A stretch of 27,798 bases of DNA. Origin: JBPOHE01 sp052035915 (GTDB lineage Bacteria; Pseudomonadota; Gammaproteobacteria; Chromatiales; Chromatiaceae). The notes beneath the pieces are model-generated. The model had not been told where the DNA came from. It did not search any database and worked only from the letters and a program-made list of their open reading frames with translations. A program made the position numbers and the translations under genes. Shown here piece by piece: positions 22,649 to 27,798 of this stretch (position 1 is the stretch's first letter; every line of letters starts with the position of its first letter). The stretch covers positions 1 through 27,798 of the forward strand of contig JBPOHE010000179.1 in NCBI GenBank assembly GCA_052035915.1. Reading direction: 5' to 3'.

Positions 22649-23353
22649 ATGTCAAACGAATCAAGTCTGCTCATCACCGGCACCAATCGCGGCATCGGCC
22701 TAGAGCTGGCGCGCCAATATCTGGCCGCCGGTTGGCGCGTTTATGCCTGTTGTCGTCAACCCGAAAACGCCCACGAACTCAATCGCCTCGCCCAGCATTC
22801 CAGTGGGCGCCTGAGTCTCCATCTCCTGGACGTCACCCAGGAGCGCCAGCGCGCTGCCCTGGCGGCGGAGTTGGCTGGACAGCCGCTCGACATCCTCATC
22901 AATAACGCCGGGGTCTATGGCCATGGCGCCTCGGTGTTCGGGCGACTGGACGAGGGAATCTGGCTGGACACCCTGCGGATCAATGCCATAGCGCCGCTCA
23001 AGCTCATGGAGGCGCTGCTGGGGAATCTGCTGCTCGGCAGGCGTCGGATCATGGCGGCAATCACCAGCAAGATGGGCAGCATCGCGGACAACACCTCCGG
23101 CGGCAGCTACGCCTATCGCTCCTCCAAGGCCGCCCTCAATGCGGCCCTGGCAAGCGCCGCCTTGGACCTCGAATCCAAGGGTATCTGCGTAGTCATGTTC
23201 AACCCTGGCTGGGTCAAGACGGATATGGGCGGACCCAGGGCCGAACTTCCGGTGGAGACCTGCGTGCAGCAACTCCGCCGCCTTATCGAGGGGCTACGCC
23301 CCCAGGACAGCGGGCGCTTCATCGATATCGACGGCCTCGATGTCCCCTGGTGA
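22649..23353 (+). CDS. Short-chain dehydrogenase/reductase (C-factor-like)
   Basis: 234 residues, classical SDR Rossmann fold. The cofactor motif TGTNRGIG (10-17), the structural NNAG (85-88), and the catalytic Ser140 / Tyr156 / Lys160 (ITSKMG, AYRSSK) are present, so it should be an active NAD(P)(H) oxidoreductase. Cys34-Cys35-Arg after the second strand hints at NADP preference. The extended upstream frame overlaps pyk and is not used; ATG 22649 starts MSNESSLLITGTNRG. Substrate unknown. It is probably co-transcribed with pyk, although it has no strong ribosome binding site. Confidence 0.88.
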   Translation: MSNESSLLITGTNRGIGLELARQYLAAGWRVYACCRQPENAHELNRLAQHSSGRLSLHLLDVTQERQRAALAAELAGQPLDILINNAGVYGHGASVFGRLDEGIWLDTLRINAIAPLKLMEALLGNLLLGRRRIMAAITSKMGSIADNTSGGSYAYRSSKAALNAALASAALDLESKGICVVMFNPGWVKTDMGGPRAELPVETCVQQLRRLIEGLRPQDSGRFIDIDGLDVPW

Positions 23354-23492
23354 GCCTTGGTTCGTCCGGGTTTTCAGGCGATATTGCCGCCCTTTTCTTG
23401 TTTGGCGATAAAATTCGGGTAACCTAGGGAACCTCGCCGAGATACCGAGGTCTCCCCTCTCAACCCACAACAATTCAAAGAGATAGGAACAC

Positions 23493-24137
23493 ATGCGCAG
23501 CAAGAGGTTATTGAGCATCCTGGGACTCATCGGGCTCCTGGCCACTGCGGTTCCACTACCGGCCGCTACGCCGACCGAAGGCTTCGAGTACCAGCGGATC
23601 GATGTCCCGGTGCCCACCGAGACCGGTTCCAAGGTCGAGGTTCTGGAGCTGTTCTGGTACGGCTGTCCCCATTGCTACCACCTCGAACCCACATTGGACA
23701 AATGGCTCAAGACCAAGCCTGACAACGCCGAATTCCGTCGTCTGCCGGCGGTGCTCAATGATAACTGGGCCATCCACGCCAAGGTTTTCTATACCGCCGA
23801 GACCTTGGGTGTCCTGGAGAAACTCCATACCCCCCTGTTCCTGGCCTATCATGAGCAGAACAATAAATTGAAAGACGAAGCCACCATCCGACAGGTCTTC
23901 GTCGCCAACGGCGTCAAGGCGGAAGACTTCGATCGCGCCTTCAATTCCTTCGCTGTCGACGCCAAGGTCAGGCGCGCCCGGGATCTCAGTCAGCGCTTCG
24001 GCATCGACGGTGTCCCCGCCATCATCGTCAATGGCAAGTACCGCACCAGCGCCACCCTCACCGGCGGTCATCAACAGACCATGGATGTGGTCAATTTCCT
24101 GATCGCCAAGGAGAGCGGGGCCGCCCCGGCGAAATAG
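23493..24137 (+). CDS. dsbA: Thiol:disulfide interchange protein DsbA
   Basis: 214 residues. A periplasmic thioredoxin-fold oxidase that introduces disulfides into exported proteins. The signal peptide (MRSKRLLSILGLIGLLATA, cut near residue 25) is followed by the active site Cys58-Pro-His-Cys61 in FWYGCPHCYHLEP, an alpha-helical insert, and the cis-proline loop Val174-Pro175 in DGVPAIIVNGKYR. Length and CPHC match DsbA rather than DsbC/G. An AGGA-type ribosome binding site precedes ATG 23493. No dsbB is nearby. Confidence 0.94.
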   Translation: MRSKRLLSILGLIGLLATAVPLPAATPTEGFEYQRIDVPVPTETGSKVEVLELFWYGCPHCYHLEPTLDKWLKTKPDNAEFRRLPAVLNDNWAIHAKVFYTAETLGVLEKLHTPLFLAYHEQNNKLKDEATIRQVFVANGVKAEDFDRAFNSFAVDAKVRRARDLSQRFGIDGVPAIIVNGKYRTSATLTGGHQQTMDVVNFLIAKESGAAPAK

Positions 24138-24223
24138 GCATGGCCCGTCTCTTCTCGCCACAACCGGCGGCGGAGAGGCACCATAAAGACTAGGCTTCAA
24201 AGCAGAATGAAGAGGGGTTCTCC

Positions 24224-24442
24224 ATGGACAAAGGCTTGATGCTGCTACCAAGCAAGGATTTCCAGCGGATACGCCTGATCCGTATCCCGGATGACTTCGA
24301 ATCCCACGAGGCGTACCGTCTTGCCACCGGGATCATCGCCGGTGTCAATCCTGCCTCTTCCTGGGAAGAGATCGCCGACGCCCTGGAATCCCGGGGTCTG
24401 CAGATGGTCGATTTCATCCTGGGTCCCAGTCTGGATCCCTGA
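24224..24442 (+). CDS. Small hypothetical protein (72 residues)
   Basis: Not recognised by family. Features seen: MLLPSKDFQRIRLIRIPDDFESHEAYRLATGIIAG, then SSWEEIADALESRGLQMVDFILGP. This is a compact, charged, soluble domain with no cysteines and no membrane segment. GAGGGG eight bases before ATG 24224 is a strong ribosome binding site, and the codon use is like neighbouring genes, so it is very likely real. A hairpin at 24453-24478 follows it, between it and a convergent gene. Confidence 0.75.
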   Translation: MDKGLMLLPSKDFQRIRLIRIPDDFESHEAYRLATGIIAGVNPASSWEEIADALESRGLQMVDFILGPSLDP

Positions 24443-24452
24443 TCGATCCAAA

Positions 24453-24478
24453 CCCGGGCCGGTTCTGGCCGGCTCGGG
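24453..24478. terminator. Bidirectional hairpin between convergent genes
   Basis: CCCGGGCCGG at 24453-24462, a 6-base loop, and CCGGCTCGGG at 24469-24478 form a 10-bp stem with one wobble. It lies between the small plus-strand gene and the minus-strand membrane-protein gene, where a shared terminator is expected. There is no clear T-run. Confidence 0.5.
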
Positions 24479-24484
24479 ACCTCG

Positions 24485-24814
24485 CTAGCGGCGATCTTGG
24501 CCCGGTCCCGAAGGGACGGTCTGGTTGATCATGTCCATCGGGTTCCAGCGCTGGAATTGCTCGCTGCCCCGATAGATCGCCTGATCCATGCGCGCCATGC
24601 TGGACTGCAACTGCAACAGCGTGGCCTGCATGCGGGACACCTCGTTGGACATGGATTCCACCGCCGTCGCCATGGAGCGGACATCCCGGCTCAGGGTGCC
24701 GACGTGTGACGTCATCTCGCCCATCAAGCCCACCATGTCCCACATCAACTTGGCGAAGAAGCCACCGCCCGCCAAGGCGGCGATGAGGATTCCGCTTTGC
24801 ATCCACTTGTTCAT
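24485..24814 (-). CDS. Membrane-anchored coiled-coil protein, unknown function
   Basis: 109 residues. One N-terminal membrane helix (about 8-30, GILIAALAGGGFFAKLMW) is followed by a methionine-rich heptad-like stretch (about 33-85: MGEMTSHVGTLSRDVRSM, MATAVESMSNEVSRMQATLL and LQSSMARMDQAIYR) that should form a long coiled coil, and a short polar tail. This architecture suits a small scaffold or tether. It overlaps the preceding Clp-N-like gene by ATGA, so the two are made together and may act together. No family was recognised. Confidence 0.75.
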   Translation of the reverse strand: MNKWMQSGILIAALAGGGFFAKLMWDMVGLMGEMTSHVGTLSRDVRSMATAVESMSNEVSRMQATLLQLQSSMARMDQAIYRGSEQFQRWNPMDMINQTVPSGPGQDRR

Positions 24815-25452
24815 CCCTTCCCCCCGGTACCCAGGATATCCGGCCGGGCTCCAGTCATGATCACCTCTCCTCTGACTGCCGCCTCCTGGAAGCCCCCCTG
24901 GGCCGGCGGCTGTAAAGATTGGATATCGAGTAGGACGGCCCGGTGATCCAGATCCGGATGCAACAGGGAAAGTATGTAGCCTATCCCCGGTTGTACCGCC
25001 TCGGCGCCTGGATCGAAATCGAGTAGCGCCCGCAGCAGGTGTTCGGGTTGGATGGGGTTACCATGCCTCTCGGCCAGTTGCAGGATCGAGAGGATGTAGC
25101 CGGTGAGGGTCTCGCGTGTCCCTGATTCGCTCCGCCGGCCCGGCTGGTCGCAGGAATGTTCGTACCAGCCATAATAAGCCGCTTGGATGCCCCGATAGGC
25201 CTCGGGTTGGGATCCCAGGGTATAGCGCCATACCGACCTCAGGACGCTCGGCGTCTCATTCCGTTCACCGAATTCCACCATGGCGAACAACAGCAGGCTG
25301 GTCGTCAAGCGACAACAGCCCCGTTCCCTGGCCAGGGCGGTGGCCCGGGCAAAGAGCCCTTCGCAGGTGGGACTGAGGGGATAGCCATGAAGGACCTGAG
25401 ATGGCGCCAGCAGAAAAGGACTCGATTTGCCAAACTTCATTTTCATCCCCAT
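24811..25452 (-). CDS. Orphan Clp-N-like domain protein
   Basis: About 213 residues, no AAA+ domain. Two repeats resemble the double Clp-N motif, the substrate/adaptor-binding N-domain of ClpA/ClpB/ClpC: one around residues 25-60 (LFARATALARERGCCRLTTSLLLFAMVEFGE) and one around residues 110-150 (SILQLAERHGNPIQPEHLLRALLDF). An arginine/tyrosine-rich linker lies between them. Free Clp-N proteins occur as adaptors or decoys, but the match here is by eye only. ATG 25452 has GGAGG eight bases upstream and is preferred over GTG 25467. It is coupled to the coiled-coil membrane protein downstream and divergent from the LCIB-like gene. Confidence 0.6.
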   Translation of the reverse strand: MGMKMKFGKSSPFLLAPSQVLHGYPLSPTCEGLFARATALARERGCCRLTTSLLLFAMVEFGERNETPSVLRSVWRYTLGSQPEAYRGIQAAYYGWYEHSCDQPGRRSESGTRETLTGYILSILQLAERHGNPIQPEHLLRALLDFDPGAEAVQPGIGYILSLLHPDLDHRAVLLDIQSLQPPAQGGFQEAAVRGEVIMTGARPDILGTGGKG

Positions 25453-25500
25453 CGCAGCCGCCTCCACTCAACCGCTTTCTAAAATTGTAAAGACCAGAGA

Positions 25501-25546
25501 GGCGCAAAATGTAACTAAAGTCCGTATTCCGAGGACATTTTTCGCC
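25501..25546. promoter_or_regulatory. Long inverted repeat in the divergent promoter region
   Basis: GGCGCAAAATGT at 25501-25512 and ACATTTTTCGCC at 25535-25546 are inverted copies matching at 11 of 12 positions, with centres 34 bp apart, about three helical turns. The repeat is almost central between the divergent start codons at 25452 and 25578. That is the expected place for a dimeric regulator controlling both units. A smaller GTCC/GGAC palindrome lies inside it. Confidence 0.45.
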
Positions 25547-25577
25547 ATTACCCCAGTCCATCGAGAGAGGTCCACTA

Positions 25578-26735
25578 TTGTACTCCACTATCACTAATGT
25601 CCATTCCCTGTTGGGCGAATTTCACATCGAGGGCATGATGCTTCGTTACAGCAGTTTCGTCCCCCGTTTGTATAACCTTGCCAGATCCCTGGGATTCGAA
25701 GCGGGCAAGATCGTCCCCTCGCGTGCCTTCTGCTCCGACGAAAGTCAGGGTTACCCCATCATCCTCATCACCAAGCACTTCGGCACCTTTCCCTTCAACC
25801 ACGGGCGGGTGGGCGGTATCGTCGCCACCGATCGTCATGCCCCTCATGCCGAGCACGGCAAGGACATGGTCATCATCCACGCCAGCCATGTCGGTTATGA
25901 CCCCGACCAGGGGTGCTTCGGTACCTATCGCCGCTTGCAGACCGAGCACGCCGGAGTGACTCCGAATTGTGGCAAGATCTCGGGTGTGCTGGACTGGTAC
26001 CTGCAAGAGTTCGACTTCGCTCGGGAGAGCATCTCCCTGGAGCGGGACGGTTCCCGGCGGCTGGTCAATATCGACAACCAACTGCTGCGGGCGAACAAGG
26101 CCGAGGGACTTCTGCTCCATCTAGAACAACTGGCTCAGGCCGATGCCAACGGCAAATTCCTGCCCTTGCGCTCCTTCAGCACCGGCAAGACCTTCATCGC
26201 CGCCCCCAGCCTGATCGCTGCCCTATCGGATTCGGCCTGGCCCGGCCAGGGTCGTAGCCCCCTCGGCAAGGGCTTGCGGGCGGAGATGTTCAGCTTCAAG
26301 CGCAACATCCCCGAAGATCCCGAGGTCCATGGTCACCTCGAACTCAATCTGCTTCCCCCCATGCCCTGGATTCTGACCTCGGAGAGCCCCATGCTCACCG
26401 CTGCCCTGGTCAACACCCAGGTCGAGTACGACCGTACCTTTCGCACCATCGTCAAGGAACAGGGCTACCAAGGCAAAAACCTGCTCTATGTGGCCGGCTT
26501 GAACATCGATATCTCGCCCCGACACGGGCAGATCTTTCCCCTGACCAAATTCGTCCCTTGGGCGGCTTTCGTCCAAACCGCCAAGGGCGAACGGGCTACC
26601 TGGGAGCAGGGAGAGCTTATGGCGAGACTGTTGGAGCAAAGCCCGGAGAACCCGGAGCAGATCGAATTGGATGTCGCCATCCAAGAGATGGAGCAGGCAA
26701 AAGAAATCAGGGTGCGGGATCCTCGTGCCTTCTGA
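25578..26735 (+). CDS. Probable LCIB-like (limiting-CO2-inducible B/C) beta-type carbonic anhydrase domain protein
   Basis: 385 residues, soluble. The first 160 residues resemble the LCIB/theta carbonic anhydrase family. Cys52 and Asp54 (RAFCSDES), His104 (IHASHVGYDPDQG) and Cys131 (TPNCGKISG) give a Cys-His-Cys zinc set with a C-x-D pair. HFGTFPFNHGRVGG and the R-x(n)-C-G order also fit. Such enzymes interconvert CO2 and bicarbonate; algal LCIB recaptures leaking CO2. The C-terminal ~220 residues (PLRSFSTGKTFIAAPSL, then LELNLLPPMPWILTSESP) are outside the core and unrecognised. The start is TTG 25578, seven bases after GAGAGAGG; the next ATG is 19 codons in. The assignment rests on motif reading only. 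The presence of a DAB system in the same window supports it. Confidence 0.6.
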   Translation: MYSTITNVHSLLGEFHIEGMMLRYSSFVPRLYNLARSLGFEAGKIVPSRAFCSDESQGYPIILITKHFGTFPFNHGRVGGIVATDRHAPHAEHGKDMVIIHASHVGYDPDQGCFGTYRRLQTEHAGVTPNCGKISGVLDWYLQEFDFARESISLERDGSRRLVNIDNQLLRANKAEGLLLHLEQLAQADANGKFLPLRSFSTGKTFIAAPSLIAALSDSAWPGQGRSPLGKGLRAEMFSFKRNIPEDPEVHGHLELNLLPPMPWILTSESPMLTAALVNTQVEYDRTFRTIVKEQGYQGKNLLYVAGLNIDISPRHGQIFPLTKFVPWAAFVQTAKGERATWEQGELMARLLEQSPENPEQIELDVAIQEMEQAKEIRVRDPRAF

Positions 26736-26821
26736 TGATCCTCGCCCGGGAGATCAGAAAACGGATACCCCGGAGGCTATGGGGTCTAGGGCGTCCCTGT
26801 TTCAGGATGGAAGCCGATCAA

Positions 26822-26851
26822 CCCCTTTCCTTCCGGATCGGCGGAAAGGGG
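26822..26851. terminator. Bidirectional hairpin between the LCIB-like gene and the phasin gene
   Basis: CCCCTTTCC at 26822-26830 pairs perfectly with GGAAAGGGG at 26843-26851, and the 12-base loop can form a further TCCG/CGG pairing. It lies between two convergent genes. No T-run of note follows on either strand. Confidence 0.55.
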
Positions 26852-26876
26852 CCAAAGTACCTATCTCAGCACAATC

Positions 26877-27221
26877 TTAAGCGGCCTTCTTGAGCGCGGC
26901 AGCGATGTTTTCCTCCATCATCTTGCGAATGTTTTCGCTCGTCTCTTTTCCAAGCTGGGCCAGGGCATTGGCGTCGGCGACATAGCCTTCGATCAGGCTG
27001 CGGGCGACTTCACTCTGGTGCTTGATGAAGCTCTCCAGCCCTTCGGCGTCCTTTACGGTCAAGACATCGCGCCAGCCGGCGAACACGGCTTCAGTCTGTT
27101 TGCGCATCGCCGCCATGTTGAGTTCGGCCAGCTTGGTGGTGTAGAGCAGCGCAATTTCATTGAGCTCTTTCACCGGAGCAAAAAGTTTTTCATAGGCGGC
27201 AAAGGGTTCGATGTTCGACAT
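26877..27221 (-). CDS. Phasin family protein
   Basis: 114 residues, all alpha-helical and amphipathic, no cysteine. It begins MSNIEPFAAYEKLFAPVKEL, then NEIALLYTTKLAELNMAAMRK, typical of Phasin_2 proteins, which coat polyhydroxyalkanoate granules in the cytoplasm and control their size. ATG 27221 has GGAGA eight bases upstream. The extra 25 codons of the longer frame cover the promoter and are not coding. The C-terminal AAALKKAA tail is a common phasin ending. It suggests that the host stores carbon as polyhydroxyalkanoate. Confidence 0.92.
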   Translation of the reverse strand: MSNIEPFAAYEKLFAPVKELNEIALLYTTKLAELNMAAMRKQTEAVFAGWRDVLTVKDAEGLESFIKHQSEVARSLIEGYVADANALAQLGKETSENIRKMMEENIAAALKKAA

Positions 27222-27267
27222 GGTGGTTTCTCCAGGTGTTTTGGTGGATTTGGATTTTGTGCGTTGC

Positions 27268-27296
27268 AGCATAACGCAATTTTTACTGCCGCGCAA
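27268..27296 (-). promoter_or_regulatory. Promoter of the phasin gene
   Basis: On the minus strand, TTGCGC (27296-27291) is separated by exactly 17 bases from TATGCT (27273-27268), a good sigma-70 -35/-10 pair. It sits about 47 bases before the phasin start, and the leader has the GGAGA ribosome binding site. Confidence 0.55.
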
Positions 27297-27742
27297 TATC
27301 TTCTTAATGGCAAGGAATGGCTGATTTCAAGACCGAAACAAGCCTGGGATCGTCGATATTGCGTCGCAACAATTAAGGGGTCGCGCGACAGGTTGACAGC
27401 GTTCATTGTCCGGCTGGATTCAATGCCTTCCTGCGTCATCCAGCCACCCGTACCAGCGGTCTTCCCCAGCATCGACAGGGTTTCGCTTGCCGCCGTGGAC
27501 GATCTTCCTCGGCTTGACGGGATGAGAATGAATCGAGTCAGGTGGCGGATTGGCCGTGCCTTGTCGTGTCTGTGCGAAATGCGGGCCGACCGACTGGCCA
27601 AGGAGGCGGGGAAACAGCGTCAGGATGTTTTTCCGATTAAGGGCAAGGCTTCGTTTCCGGGCTTGGCCCCGAGATCGTGTCCCCGGACGTGGTGTAAGAA
27701 GCGATCAGAAGGTCATCGACTCTGGCAAGGAAGGGAAGGTCA
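27297..27742. other. Stretch without a supported gene
   Basis: Several short open frames exist on both strands, none with a recognisable protein, good ribosome binding site or consistent codon use. A plus-strand frame from ATG 27579 stays open to the window edge, but its arginine- and cysteine-rich product (MRADRLAKEAGKQRQ...) looks like non-coding GC-rich sequence. No RNA gene or repeat family was recognised. Confidence 0.4.
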
Positions 27743-27798
27743 TCAGTTTGCGACCGCAGGCAAGCTGATGTTGGGATTCTCGCCGAGATCGGTGAGGG
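27743..27798 (-). CDS. Possible C-terminal tail of a gene entering from the right edge
   Basis: Read on the minus strand, the last 17 codons before TGA at 27745-27743 give LTDLGENPNISLPAVAN, which looks like ordinary protein. A second TGA follows at once. It is too short to assign. Confidence 0.25.
   Translation of the reverse strand, partial: LTDLGENPNISLPAVAN

Noticed and set aside
27550..27768. 72-codon plus-strand frame near the right edge
   Set aside because: Arg/Cys-rich composition, no ribosome binding site and no recognisable domain.
1..27798. CRISPR array, tRNA or rRNA genes
   Set aside because: No regularly spaced direct repeats with unique spacers and no recognisable tRNA or rRNA sequence were seen on either strand; the repeats found are palindromic and dispersed.

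Overview
The window looks like chromosome of a GC-rich gammaproteobacterium, most likely a sulfur-oxidising autotroph of the Chromatiales/Chromatiaceae type. The reasons are a DAB-type inorganic-carbon uptake operon, a probable LCIB-like carbonic anhydrase, a phasin, a gammaproteobacterial-style rhodanese/waaA block and many small palindromic repeats. The taxonomic guess is inference from gene content; no rRNA or marker phylogeny is available here.

Layout. 1-1.6 kb is a small accessory zone: the edge of an IS30-like transposase, REP-type repeats, an unknown 123-residue gene and a hicAB toxin-antitoxin pair with a perfect palindrome just upstream. 1.9-11.6 kb (minus strand) is the centrepiece: a NuoM-like protein, a 1120-residue DabA (DUF2309), a NuoL-like DabB and two more NuoM-like proteins. 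This gives four proton-antiporter-type membrane subunits and one carbonic-anhydrase-like cytoplasmic subunit, with no other Complex I or Mrp genes. Upstream, on the same strand, are a DUF302 gene and dxs, translationally coupled to each other, and then an InaA-like kinase. 15.5-17.4 kb (plus strand) holds an isoaspartyl-methyltransferase homologue, a rhodanese and an outer-membrane beta-barrel protein. waaA and an aldo/keto reductase overlap on the minus strand. A decayed ISAs1-family insertion sequence lies directly upstream of pyk, followed by an SDR and dsbA. 24.2-26.7 kb contains a small conserved-looking protein, a two-gene minus-strand cassette (a membrane-anchored coiled coil and an orphan Clp-N-like protein) and, divergent from it, the LCIB-like protein; a long inverted repeat sits between the two transcription units. 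A phasin gene with a readable promoter follows, then about 450 bp with no clear gene.

How it fits together. The DAB operon would drive CO2 hydration to bicarbonate at the expense of ion-motive force. The LCIB-like protein could supply or recapture CO2/bicarbonate in the cytosol. Pyruvate kinase and dxs draw on central carbon, and the phasin indicates polyhydroxyalkanoate storage. No RuBisCO, carboxysome or CbbR gene is inside the window.

The most unusual non-coding signal is a roughly 117-bp structured repeat present three times (about 1.63, 15.23 and 19.80 kb). It has GGGCC-type inverted ends and two internal hairpins with the constant form GTTCT-N7-AGAAC. The arms of the first hairpin vary in a compensatory way between copies. 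I know of no described family it belongs to.
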